Source of the DNA: Unio delphinus
Lineage: Eukaryota > Mollusca > Bivalvia > Unionida > Unionidae
DNA length: 64,000 nucleotides
Assembly: GCA_029339505.1 (NCBI GenBank)
Contig: JAQISU010000081.1
Coordinates: 15,599,001-15,663,000 of the forward strand
Reading direction: 5' to 3'
Position numbers and translations under genes: made by a program. Shown here piece by piece: positions 41,916 to 53,200 of the stretch (position 1 is its first letter; every line of letters starts with the position of its first letter). Below the pieces are notes generated by a model that worked only from the letters and a program-made list of their open reading frames with translations, had not been told where the DNA came from and did no database searches.

Positions 41916-42796
41916 GTTTGCAGAGAAAATTACGCAGCATTCATTGTGATCATTCATGTGTTTTAAACTAATTGGTGACAATTTTTCTTACAAGAGGTAC
42001 TTCTATAGTAGTTTAAAATCTGAAAGTTATGTGAATAATGTTTAATCTTAATTTATTTACTGAAGACAAAAACTGTCGTGTGATATTAATTATTTCTTTA
42101 CTACAATATTCACAAGTGATAAAATAGAATATTGCATCTGTGGATTGCACACTTGATATATATTTATGTATGTTTTTTTCTTCTTCTAAGAAATGAAAAT
42201 TGACAGACATATTGAAATAATCGGCAGTTCTCACTCTGTGAACAATCAAGAGATAGTACGAGATAGAGAGGAAATACCTCCAAAATTGTGATTATTTTCT
42301 TTCTTTCTTTCTTCTCCCGGCTTGAGAGTTAACAGATATGAACTGTTTGGGTTTGTGGAATTTCAATAAGGGCTAGTGAGTTTATTTAAGCCATCAGCCC
42401 GGGGCCTGTGCTTAAAACATTTTTTTTCAGCACTGACCAATACAGTACATAATCTATTTTAATGAGGCATGTATATACTATCAGATTTGTCAATACGCTA
42501 ACTGTAGACTACATGTAAAATACACTGTACTTGAATCATAAAAAGGAAGCTTCTTAATGTTTAAATTAATGACATATAATTTCCGCTTTGCAGATTTATT
42601 TGTGGGGTGTTGTTTTATGTTTTTTTTTTGTGTTTGAAAAATTTCTTCAGATGGAAACAGTTCTCAATGACCTTTTACACCTGCCTGGGCAGTAATGGGT
42701 ATTGTTTCACACACAGGTTGGTTCCCGATCAAGTCTCTTCGCCCATACTTCAGTATTATCTCTCTTAGATGTATATTTTACAAGATATAAGTCCTT

Positions 42797-42842
<46 letters not shown>

Positions 42843-43540
42843 GGGTAGGTAATAAATATTCTATTTACATATAATACGATTGAACCTCATCTTTCTTAAA
42901 TTAATTTATTGCATTGTGGCCAAAAAAATTGTTTGCATTGGAAACCATCACTTAATTATTATCACATATTTGCACAGCACACATCTCATGAGTATTTTTT
43001 TACAATTACATTGTTTTGTTTTTTTTTTTAAAATTCCAAAATATGAAATATGAGCACCTTCTTACTGCTGTACTTTTCTGCTGGTTCTACGTTTGAATGT
43101 GCGAACCAAATCTGGTCTCTTCCTGTCTGCCTCGCTTGCCTTGTTTGGTTTGTATTCGAGGAATGGCTAGTATTGCGTTACGGGACCACGTGATCTGTCG
43201 TCTCATTAAATGTCATAAAACTTCGGCAATATACGGAATCGTGGTATCTTCCACGCAATATAATCACTACCCGCCTATGATATTGAATATATAAACATTG
43301 CAGTCTAATTAAAATTTGTACAGAATTACATACATAAAAAGAAACTTTTATTTCTGGTCTCCTTTAATATTAACCTACCAGACATACGATCCGGTTCTTC
43401 CTCTAATATGGTTCTGCTTCGAACTGACCTTTCGACATATCTATGGGTAATCGAACTGAGTACTTTCACGTGAGACATGAGAGGGAGCAATAAAATGACT
43501 TGTGGGTTCATTTAAACTACTGCCATACTGGTTTGAAAGT
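41916..43540. other. Gene-free interval with a (GT)n tract
   Basis: A (GT)20 microsatellite lies at 42800-42839. No exon or transposon recognised. Confidence 0.45.
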
Positions 43541-43879
43541 TTACGTTTTTAAGAGGCTGGCTAATATGGGGATCGATAACAGATTGTGATCTACTATCAG
43601 GAGCATTTCGTGTATATAGTATTTACCGAACTGAACATTATCCTTCGTGACCCATCCGAGTCTTCTTTGTAGTATAACATTCTGGTCGGAGTCCGAGTCA
43701 GAACTGGAATATTCAGAGTTTGACTCCAAAGGATCACAAGGTAGGTAGTCAAAAGGCAATAGCTCATTACCATGCAATGTGCCAGTGGATTTCGAATCAT
43801 CGACCCTCATTATGTACCTAGGTATATGTAAATTGGGGATTTATATCACCTTATATACATCCTTGGATAACTTATCGGA

Positions 43880-44600
43880 AAACTATTGTTTCCTTTTCAG
43901 TCCAATCTTGTGCACTAAGACTCGATCCCCTACTTCAAGTTTGGACTCTCGAACAATTCTTATCGTGCTGGATCTTGTTCTTTACATGGCTATTGCTCGG
44001 CTCCCTCTCCGTAGCCGTGTAAGCAAATTAGTGGCGGTCTTTCAATTTCTCCATGTACGCTTGAGGCTCTTCATCAGCCTCGCAACTATCTGGTGCAGTG
44101 CCCGGATAGGCGTCGACAAAAAGCCTGGGGGTGCCACTAAAACATACGAAAATGGGGCGAGAATCTGAGGGAATCATTGTTAGTAGCAGTATATGTGTGT
44201 ACAATTGGAGCATTGTAAGATTTCCAGTCTTGTTTTTGCTCTTCCTCCAATGTCCCTAGCATTTTTAAGATTTCCAATGAAGCGTTGTCAGGCACAATTC
44301 CTATTTGGATGAAACGGTTAGGAGCGAGTCTTCGGTATGTTTGCGAATTTGCATAACTCCTTTGTAACTTTAATCTCGAAACTACGTCCCTGGTCACTGT
44401 GAAGCCTTTCAGGAAAATCGTATCGAAAGAAGTGCTCATAAAGGGCTTCAGCAGTAGTCTTAGCCGTTTGATTGCGGCAAGGAACGGCCTGAGCATACCT
44501 GGTGAAATGATCAGTTATCACCAAGATATTCTCATATCATCCCTTAGATCGTGCAAGAGACAAATGTCTATGCAGAGTAGCTCCATTGGGCGGGTGGTGT
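43880..44600 (-). pseudogene. Ty3/gypsy integrase relic
   Basis: LLCIDICLLHDL (near 44560) and VITDHFTRYAQAVPCRNQTA (44524 downward) give the first catalytic-Asp region, and FPERLHSDQGRSFE gives the second. The Glu region is broken near 44340. DSRPIFVCFSGTPRLFVDAYPG (about 44160-44090) is the conserved 'P-x-x-x-x-x-G-x-x-P-R-L-x-x-D' end. Several frames are needed to follow it. Confidence 0.8.
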
Positions 44601-44839
44601 GAATTTGGGTTAGCTTGGCCATTGCCCTAACCAGAGTCTTTTCTCTACCATAGCCACTCCCTCGGTTACAGTTATCTGTTACCGTCCCCTGATTTATTCA
44701 GTAGATGTCGTGGCCCCTATTGCTATAGTGGTATAGATTGTTATCGCAGTCGTTTTGGGCCTGTGTGTTACTATTATCCCGCCATTTGTTAATTGCTGTC
44801 AGTTCTGAGGAGTGTCGGCGTTATTTCAGCAGTTTAGCA

Positions 44840-45450
44840 AGAACGTTGATTTGAGATTCTAATCTTTCCTATATTTGCTGCATCCTTAGGTCGAAATCTC
44901 TCCACCTTGCATTTCTCGCTGCCACATTCCACCATGGGCTGGTGGTGTACTTTCTTGGATGGGATTGGGCCAGACCATCCTAATTTCTCGCAGGAGCGCA
45001 TCATAGTGATGAAGTACAACTTATATCGAGCGTGGCTCTGGAAGAGTTCAATCCACAATTAGGACCAAAACTTCTGTCTGAGGAGGCCTTCCTTATATTC
45101 TTCTCGGATGTGGCCAGCTTTGAGTGCAGTCTGGAGAAATACCTGGAGCCTGCAACCGATGGTAGTCACAGATTCCTCTTCTCTCTGGAAAGAGTTAAAA
45201 ACAACTCTTGCATAACCATGCTTTGATTTGGCATATCCCCAAAGCCAGTATCTAGGTGCTTCAAGTTTGCTTCAGTGCATGCTTTCTCGCCAAATGCTAT
45301 TATGGCGTGTCTCGCCCTGCCCCGTAGTGACCATCTGATAGCCTGAATAATGATCGTTGGTGGATATTCCGGTATACGACATCTTGCCTCTAATCTGCTT
45401 TCATAGTATGTAACGTCACCTTTCTGTGTTGGGTCGTCTCCCGAAAAGAA
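44840..45450 (-). pseudogene. Gag/PNMA-like capsid relic
   Basis: Frames on the - strand read IIIQAIRWSLRGRARHAIIA, then FGEKACTEANLKHLDTGFGD, EESVTTIGCRLQVFLQTAL and GHIREEYKEGLLRQKFWS. This pattern (helical capsid start 'x-I-R-x-S-L-x-G-x-A', 'L-D-x-x-F-G', 'E-S-V', 'R-x-x-F-W') is that of Ty3/gypsy gag capsids and PNMA-family proteins. Frameshifts occur near 45200 and a stop follows the FWS. Confidence 0.6.
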
Positions 45451-45460
45451 AGATTAGAGG

Positions 45461-46017
45461 TACTAGACCGGAAGTGAGTGGTGTGTGAGTAGCGTTGGCT
45501 GCAGGCGAAGTACCCTGGAAACCACCAGATAGTGCTGAAGCACATACTTGAATCTTGGGCTTGTCCACACTCGGTATCCCAAACCGCTGAGCGAGGCTCT
45601 CCCAATTCCTGCAACTGGAGTGCTTTGCGAGAAAAAGGTGGATTGGGTATACCAGATTTGGCTGTGATTACAATGAATTGTAATGAGACCCCACGGGCAT
45701 TACCTCATACCCAATGACATTCAATGCATATCATTTCCATCACGAAAAAAGCCCTAAAAATAATCGCTCATGTAGCTAACTACTGCAAACAGATCGCACG
45801 ACAGCAATCGGTCGTATAACCACGACTGGGGGGTGGGGAATCGATTGTGAAAAAAGCGAACTATTTACTAACGCTAAAAAAATAAAGGCATATGTCTTTA
45901 AAGTAGATATCAATATCACTACAAAATTGCTTTATGTATCAACATATGCTGGTAATTCTTAATAGTTCCGTATAAACCGTCTGACACGCTTAATAATATC
46001 AAAAGCTATATTGCTAA
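45461..46017. other. Gene-free interval
   Basis: No feature recognised. Confidence 0.4.
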
Positions 46018-46141
46018 ATTTATATACATATATACATACATATATATACATATATATATATATACATACACATATATATATATATACACACATATACACA
46101 TATATATACACACATATATATATATACACACATATATATAT

Positions 46142-46178
<37 letters not shown>

Positions 46179-46191
46179 CACACATATATAT

Positions 46192-46222
<31 letters not shown>

Positions 46223-46233
46223 CACACACATAT

Positions 46234-46302
<69 letters not shown>
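46018..46302. repeat. Compound (AT)n/(ACAT)n microsatellite
   Basis: Alternating TATATA and ACACATA tracts. It produces long spurious Tyr/Ile/Cys/Val open frames on both strands. Confidence 0.98.
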
Positions 46303-47490
46303 ATCAAAACAAATGTTAACAGTACTATCACTTAGCTTTCTGCCCCTCCCACTCGGGCTTTGATGCACTGTAAAATATTGAGTCGTTTAAAACCGTGGTT
46401 AGATAAAGATGTCAGATATAGCTGTCTTGTCAAGTGATCTTTGAAACCATCTTATATATGGTGGTCATAATATACTTATTAATCATACAAACCTGTCTAT
46501 TTCGCAATGAAGTAAACTGACCTGCTCTATCAACAAAAGTAAGCATGCATATCCGTGGTAATAGCCATAAATGTCATTGGAATATCCATTTAATTAACAC
46601 AGAATTATATTTGGGAAACAAGTCCTTCCTTTTGCTAAAGATTGTGCCTTCGCGTGTTATAACCAATATATCAACATGCCGAAATTATAACAATGACCTA
46701 AACCTCGATTTGACGGTGATATCTACGTCGAAAGTTGTCAAACCGTGCTGCCACCACGTGTTCAACTAAACTGTTCGTGCAATGTTAGCGATAAGCTTAT
46801 AGGGTTGGAACGTCATAACGCATGTGCAATCGATAAGTTATATATTGAATAAGACAACAAAAAAAATGATGGAAAATAAAACTTACAGCATTTCCTAATC
46901 CAAGAGAACTTCCGTTCGAAACTATAACACTAACTTGACGAATAACCCAACACAAAACACAGTTACATGTCCATCAGCTGTGAAGATAATTGTCTCTTCT
47001 TAACGTGACATCATCCTAATGTCAGCATAGTTCGGTTTTAATCTTCGAGAAACACTAAGAACATAGAAGGTATTTACACAAGTTTTCTGTTCGGGTCCAG
47101 CAAAGAACACTATCATTTGGAAGCGCACGATAGGGTCCTGCAGAAGGCTGGCAATTTACAGTGAAATGGTACGAAATAAACTCGATTCGAAGGGTATAAT
47201 TTGTCAAAATTATATTCAATCTCTGGTCTTTCACATGTGTGAAAGTCATGTGCTCTTCATCTTCACAACTCGTACTGCTCGAGATGTTATCCGTCTCAAG
47301 AACTAGAGTAGGAATGCCAGAAGTTTTTTTAGTATCGCGAGGAATTGATTTAAATACTCGTGAAACACGGGAATTACGCAACGCGATTGATCATTCACTA
47401 GCTCACTCACTTATGACTTGATACACGACACGAGTCCTGGGTCACATACAGGTTCTCAGTACTAGGTGTAAAGTATTCACACTATCTATT
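46303..47490. other. Interval left of the nested transposon
   Basis: Other than the doubtful exon at 47055-47381 nothing is recognised. Confidence 0.35.
47055..47381 (-). CDS. Possible host exon, unidentified
   Basis: A 108-codon - strand frame starting MRNSRVSRVFKSIPRDTKK and containing ETDNISSSTSCEDEEHMTFT. Codons look less AT-biased than the surroundings. No domain, splice partner or neighbour supports a function. Confidence 0.2.
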   Translation of the reverse strand: MRNSRVSRVFKSIPRDTKKTSGIPTLVLETDNISSSTSCEDEEHMTFTHVKDQRLNIILTNYTLRIEFISYHFTVNCQPSAGPYRALPNDSVLCWTRTENLCKYLLCS

Positions 47491-47760
47491 CAGAGGCGTA
47501 GCTGGGGGGGGGGGGGGGGGGCAGAGGGGGACAGAGTTTCCAGGGCGCCAGACAAGTGGAGGCGCCAAAATCGGCTTTGAAATAGGTGGTATGTGGAATT
47601 TTGCTGCAAATATGCAACTATGCATTTATTTTTTTTCTTCTCTGTAATAGCCGTTGGAGTTACATTGTGTGATGGTAAATTTATTGCTAAAAAATGGGCC
47701 TCAGAGTTAAAGGGATGGGTGGGGATGGTGTAAAAATGAGTCTTGTCCCCGGACACTCTA

Positions 47761-47943
47761 GCAGAAGAGCTCAACCCTACAAAATTTGTGCAACCGTTTT
47801 TTTTTTATCGATAGCACGATAACATTATTATCGCTGTTTTTTCAGCATTTTTTCAATTCATTATCGATGAGAAAAAGCAGTTATCGTAGTTGTTATCGTT
47901 GTTATCGTAGTGGGATTGAAGATTTTCAGCGACGAATTAACCG
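47761..47943 (+). repeat. Left terminal inverted repeat of Polinton C
   Basis: Begins GCAGAAGAGCTCAACCCTAC and matches the reverse complement of 62905-63073 throughout. It carries several TTATCG/CGATAA motifs; an extra TTGTTATCG unit makes it about 14 bp longer than the right copy. The stop codon of the ATPase gene (47937-47939) lies inside it. Confidence 0.95.
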
Positions 47944-48596
47944 CATATTTGACCTAGTCCAATTCGATATTTTGTTTTGGGGTCGTATAAATTTATTCTT
48001 ACAAATCCATGTGGGGTTGCTTGAGTATGACTAAAGAATTTTTTAAATTTGTTATAATCGTAATCCCCACTCCATATTTGCCAAATATTTCTGAGTGTAT
48101 GAGTATCAACTCCATTAAATACTGCTAGAATATTACAATTTTCTCGGATCACTTTAGGCACTTGTGTGTATTTTTGAGTGACATATATTACATCAGTATT
48201 TTTATGTCTTCCGCGGGATCCTAGCAGGTTTTTTTTTTTGTTTATCTAGCATTACATCGTCGTACACAACCAAGTTGTTAATGTCTCTATTAATGTCTTC
48301 CACGGAAGGTGCTTCATCGATATCTGTAATAAACTCAATAATATCTTCCCCGGTGATTTCCGATACTTTTTCGTTATAGTCTTTTAGCACCTGATAACAG
48401 TATTAATCATCTAGGCTCGGTGCCACCAAATACAATTTATCCCATTTCATCCATCTCATTATCATATCAATTAGCAGCTGTGTTTTACCGCTTGCGGATG
48501 GTCCAATAATGATCATCCTGAGTTTGGTAGCATTTTATGATGTTTAACAGGTTGTGGTTTTCGTGTTGACGAATAATCAATTACATTCATGTCCAT
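47937..48596 (-). pseudogene. FtsK/HerA-type packaging ATPase of Polinton C
   Basis: Role in the family: an ATP-driven motor that packages DNA into the capsid. On the - strand the gene starts MDMNVIDYSSTRKPQPVKHH at 48596. Walker A is IIIGPSASGKTQLLIDMI (about 48513-48460). Walker B is NNLVVYDDVMLDKQ (about 48270-48235). A C-terminal region with VIRENCNILAVFNG follows, ending GLGQICG-stop at 47937 inside the TIR. Three lesions are visible: a frameshift near 48520 just before Walker A, a TAA near 48403 and a frameshift at a poly-A/T run near 48230. The catalytic Lys, Thr and Asp pair are still present. It diverges from the zinc-ribbon gene with 16 bp between start codons. Confidence 0.85.
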
Positions 48597-48612
48597 ATAA
48601 CATAAATATATT
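48597..48612. promoter_or_regulatory. Divergent start region between ATPase and zinc-ribbon genes
   Basis: Only 16 bp (ATAACATAAATATATT) separates the two opposite ATGs. Any promoters must overlap the coding starts or be bidirectional AT-rich elements. A similar TATATAAAT lies before the gene at 62888. Confidence 0.35.
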
Positions 48613-48750
48613 ATGGATTTATATTGTGTGAAATGTAAAACTCTTACACAAACGATCGATTTGACACCTACCACGACAAAAATAACAGAGATTGCGATCA
48701 CTGGCAAGTGTGCACAGTGTGGTATAATACAATTCAGATTTGTTTTTTAA
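48613..48750 (+). CDS. Small zinc-ribbon protein (CxxC...CxxC), DUF5679-like
   Basis: An intact frame of 45 residues: MDLYCVKCKTLTQTID, then CAQCGIIQFRFVF at the end. Two Cys-x-x-Cys knuckles about 30 residues apart, with Gly after the second pair, are the layout of short viral zinc-ribbon proteins of the DUF5679 type. Zinc binding and a role in nucleic-acid or protein contacts are inference. It is one of few intact genes in C. Its stop codon is directly followed, in the same frame, by the PLA2 open frame, which has no ATG. Confidence 0.65.
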   Translation: MDLYCVKCKTLTQTIDLTPTTTKITEIAITGKCAQCGIIQFRFVF

Positions 48751-49113
48751 ACAAACGGAGGTGATATAGCCTCCAAGTTAGCAAATCTTCCAGGAGCATC
48801 GTGGCCTAAGTATCCAGGAGAAAAACACCTTTTAGGATATAGTTATTGTGGACCGGGAACACGATTAGACATCAGACTTGATGACCAAGACAACCCTCGG
48901 GCCGGCGAGTATCCGATAAATGTTATCGATGAAGCCTGTCGTGCTCATGATATCGCATATCGGAGTAATGATCTTGAACAACGTCATCTCGCAGATGTAA
49001 GATTGATTCACGCGTTAAATTCAATTCCGGATAAATCCTTCAAAAAAAAATTAGCATCTTGGATAATAAAAACTGCGATGAAAGGTAAATTAATGACGGG
49101 TTCCAGTATTTGA
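48751..49113 (+). pseudogene. Phospholipase A2-domain protein of Polinton C
   Basis: An open frame of 120 codons directly after the zinc-ribbon TAA, with no start ATG in its first hundred codons. It encodes NLPGASWPKYPGEKHLLGYS, then YCGPGTRLD (calcium-loop motif Y-C-G-P-G) and VIDEACRAHDIAYRSNDLEQ (catalytic His-Asp pair, D-x-x-C-R-x-H-D-x-x-Y). This is the layout of the PLA2 domain at the N-terminus of parvovirus VP1 and related capsid proteins, used there to pass the endosomal membrane during entry. Here it is a small separate gene. The missing start suggests mutation or translation by read-through of the upstream TAA; I favour loss. Confidence 0.8.
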
Positions 49114-49114
49114 T

Positions 49115-50040
49115 ATGGAAGCAATTTATTATTCTCCAATTGAATACCACAGAGGTAAATCGGCAATTGATAAACTTGCTAGCGCGGCTAAGGTTACAAG
49201 TGCAACAGCTGCTGATTTGTTATCCCGACAAGCAGTATGGCAAATTTATCTACCCCCACCGAAAAAGATTCAATAGGCGTCGTTCGATGTTAATACCCCA
49301 AATGAAGTTCACCAGGCTGATATATTATTTTTACCTCATGACATTGTCAAAAATCATGTTACAAATACGCGTTGACGGTAGTTGATGTTGCAAGTAGATA
49401 CAAAGAAACTGAACCGTTATCAACGAAGACCTCTTCTAAAGTTGCCTCTGCGTTCAAAAAGATTTATCGTCGAGGACCTCTACGGTGGCCAAAACTTCTT
49501 CAGGTTGACCCTGGTAAAGAATTTCAAGGTGAAGTATTATCAACGATGAAGCAACATAATACTATGATTCGACGAGGACACACTGCAATCCATCGTGACC
49601 AAGCAATTGTTGAACGATTTAATAGAACACTTGCGGATAAATTGTTTCATTATCAATGCGCGAAGGAATTCATCGATTATAAACGATCTCGTGAATGGGT
49701 TAAACGATTACCAGAAGTAGTTGCAGCGCTCAATAATGAGGTCACCAGGACGATAAATATGAAACCGGCAACCGCGATAACTAAAAATATATATAAATGT
49801 ACTAAAAAGGATGTTTCATCGCATATACTACATAGTAATATCACTGTAAGATATTTATATGAACCTGATGAACTTGAAGGTGGTAGAAGAAGATCAACTG
49901 ATCCGATATGGAGTATTACCACATATAAAATATTTACCACGGTAACATCTAAAATAGACCAGCGCTATATAAACTAGATCCAACTGCACCGCAACGAAGT
50001 TTTACACCTGAGCAATTGATGAGACTCAATTATAACCAAC
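49115..50040 (+). pseudogene. Retroviral-type (rve) integrase of Polinton C
   Basis: Starts MEAIYYSPIEYHRGKSAIDK at 49115, one base after the PLA2 stop, and reads through VTSATAADLLSRQAVWQIYL. Catalytic triad: Asp in HQADILFLPHD (about 49315), Asp in LLQVDPGKEFQG (about 49505), Glu in AIVERFNRTLADK (about 49610). The C-terminal part RPALYKLDPTAPQRSF continues in another frame from about 49953. Frameshifts lie near 49273, 49370 and 49950. Integrases of this type insert the linear Polinton and make 6-bp target duplications, in agreement with the ACTCTA repeat. The longest intact frame is 49372-49977. Confidence 0.88.
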
Positions 50041-50180
50041 TAATCTTAATTAATGCAATGATTTCGACTACATTCCAGACATGGCAATGCTACATTATCT
50101 CGGGTATGACCTCGACGGATATCTTTTCTATCTGCGGTAAATTGTTGGAGAGATGTTCCTGACCAAGTCATGATACAATT
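50041..50180 (+). other. Possible short ORF after the integrase
   Basis: A frame reads NDFDYIPDMAMLHYLGYDLD and GYLFYLR-stop at about 50057-50142, in a different phase from the integrase end. It has an ordered, acidic/aromatic look and may be a small gene or the integrase tail; not assigned. Confidence 0.3.
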
Positions 50181-50293
50181 GCAACTAGCGCAGTGATTAT
50201 TTGTTGTTGTTTTAGCGCTCTGTTATTTTTTTCTGTCTTATTGTTTATACCCGGCTAGTCTTTTTCTTATCGTGGTATCGTCTGTTACATCAA

Positions 50294-53200
50294 TTATATT
50301 TTTTCATCGTTGCAATCAACATAAAGTCGCCGAAGTTGATTTATTCTTCGTACTCGTGACACAGCAAGATAAACTAAATTTGACCACTCGATGAAGTCAT
50401 CAACGACCCAAATAATAGTATTGGTGATTGTCAGCCCTTGTGATGAGTGTATCGTCATCGCGTATCCTATCATCCATTTAGAATTATCTGTGTTTATTGC
50501 ATTTCTGACTACGGCGATATCAACCAGTACAATATCACTTAATACTAGTTGTTGGCGTTAGGATTTCCCAGGAATGTCAACGAAAATGTTTTGTCGTCGT
50601 GTATCCTTAGGTCTATAACATAGCGGTACTGGTTCCATCGGAAATTTTTCTTCGTGAAGATAAAATAATTTCATCTGAAGTAAATCTCTTAATTTTTTTT
50701 TCTGCTGGCGACGACCAGATCTGCTGGTTTCCACGTATCCCATAAATCATCAGTTGAGGTTGCAGAAATTGTTTTACGTGCTATTTCGCATTGTACGCTA
50801 TTTGATTGTAATCTTATCGCGGATTTTAACTCGGTTAACTCTGCATCGAGTGATCGATGATCTGCGTTGATTTCTTCGTAGTAGTCAACAATGTTTTTTT
50901 AACCAGCAATGAGGCGATAATCCAGTAAATGGTGGTGGTTGACCATGATCGCCACACATTATCACCGCGGTATTTTTCTTTAACAACCAACCAAGAAATG
51001 TTTTTAGCAGCTTCAACGATACTGTATCGATTTCATCCCATATAACTATCTCAGGAATATGTTTTGTTCTCATGCGATCGGGAGATCACTCGGTTCCACT
51101 CCATTGAAAGAAACTATGATACGTGCACGCGTTAACTCCTCGCGATGTCATCTCTCTGGCAAGACGATGAGGTGGAGTCATCACAATCATGTCAACGGTT
51201 TTCCCAAATAAATCGATTACTCGTGTTGTCTTTCCGTATCATCCTGGGCCATTCAAATAGACGGTTTTATGTCGTGTTATTGGATCATACACATAAGGAT
51301 ACGATGATATATCATCGCTGGTATCACCGTAATAATTATCTTCTACGGGAACATCATTCGATTCTTTGTAATCATGTAATATTTCATCTTTTACTCTCCA
51401 TATTCCCCACTCACCGTCACTCGTAATATATTTCTTAACATCAAAGTAGTATCATTTATCAAAGTAGAATGAATCTGTGGCGACTCTAACAGCGATATCA
51501 GCAAATCTGTTTACGTTAGATAGTAAATTTATCAAAACATAGCATAACACAGATGATCTCAGATGAATATACTGTGAAACTCCTTCGTAGTATTCACCGA
51601 TAGTAACGATTTTTCATTTCATGTGGCGACTCTAACAGCGATATCAGCAAATCTGTTTACGTTAGATAGTAAATTTATCAAAACATAGCATAACACAGAT
51701 GATCTCAGATGAATATACTGTGAAACTCCTTCGTAGTATTCACCGATAGTAACGATTTTTCATTATTTGATAAATAAGCTGTTGTTTTTTAGATAAATGT
51801 CTCTCTTGCTGTTGTATGCGCGATAATAAAATCCTATTCTGCGTCATCGAGAAACAATCTGGTACAGTTTCGTTCATGATCGTCTGCTCCACCTAGAGTA
51901 AATTTTCCAATTATTATTCTTCCAAGTTTTTTTGCATCTTCTTCTATGATTTTGCGTAAAAATACAATTTCGTAGTCATCGAGTTTTTCTGGTTCTGATA
52001 ACCATACATCGGTTTGTTTCCGATATGAAATTATCGCCGTGGAACCGTTAACAACATCAACATCTTTTTATATAACAAGAACCTTAATAGCGCTATCGGA
52101 GCCCATTTTTTCGCACAAAGATGTTTTCGCACCCATATATAAAATATCGAATGAAGACCATCTGCGAATTTAAATGATGTTACCCTGGCAAACCCAGTCA
52201 GATCAAAATCTGGTAAACTCCCATTTATCGCTACTCTTATCATCCCGTGTGTGGGATAACCAAATCTTGTAAAATATTCATTGCATTCTCCGTACCCGAG
52301 AAAACTCGCGGGGTAACACTCTGCCATGTCAATGGACATTATATCATCGAGGTTATATTTTGTATTCCATAGCCCACCATGACCATGTCATACTCCACTA
52401 GCTTTAATATCTTCGATAAGGTTAAATCGAATTGGTTTCCATGAATTCTTTTCTCTGGCAAAATGAGGTGCAACCGATGGCACCGTAAAACAATTTTGGG
52501 TAATTTCATCGGTGTTGTCGGTGTACTTCAACGCGAGATTATTCATCTTCGTTTGAAGAGCTTCTGTTCGATATAAGTCTGCGTTGGTTCTAACGAATTG
52601 ATCGTATTTTCCTCCTTGTTCACTTTTGAACAACCACACAGAAACATCTGTTTTATTTATCTCGTGGATGCAATCAAATATATTTCCGTGATGATATTTT
52701 ACTGTTCGTGATACTGGAAATACTTTTACGGAATTACTCCATGCATGAGAATTATGACCGATGATTTCGATTGGAGTTCCATTCTTTTTATATTTTTCTG
52801 CGTATAAAACCTCTCCGGTTATAGTTTTTACCGTAATTGGAAATCTTAATATCTTCTTCAACTCAGCAATATCATTTATTCATGCTCCTGTTTGTTTAAC
52901 AGATTCAACCCACTCAGATATTTTAGATTTTCTTAACTCGGTTAATCCTTTACCTCGTTTGGTGTTTTTAAAATGTTCTATGACTCGTTCTTCAACACAA
53001 TTCAACTCCGTTGAAACCTTCATCCGGGATAGCTTTTTTATTTCTGGGGTATTTATTGAAAAGATTCCATATGTTACCGCGTTAAACGGATATAATTGAT
53101 TGTAATATTTGTTATCGATTCCGATCAATGTACCCGGTTTAGTTTTATCGGTCAAAATTTTTAAAAAAATTTCATCGACTCTAATACGCGTTCACGATGA

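Larger units (their letters stand above)
43550..45460 (-). mobile_element. Ty3/gypsy-type LTR element relic lacking protease, RT and RNase H
   Basis: Reading the - strand, a gag-like segment (45450-44840) is followed directly by an integrase (44600-43880) and a tail (about 43810-43550). The region that should encode protease, reverse transcriptase and RNase H is absent. No LTR pair was recognised. It is old, with stops throughout. Confidence 0.7.

Noticed and set aside
46011..46368. Long Tyr/Ile/Cys/Val open frames on both strands
   Set aside because: They are translations of an AT/ACAT microsatellite and have no stop because of its composition.
49372..49977. Integrase as part of an LTR retrotransposon
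   Set aside because: It lies inside Polinton TIRs next to polymerase, ATPase and PLA2 genes and the element has a 6-bp duplication; no LTRs, gag or RT are near.
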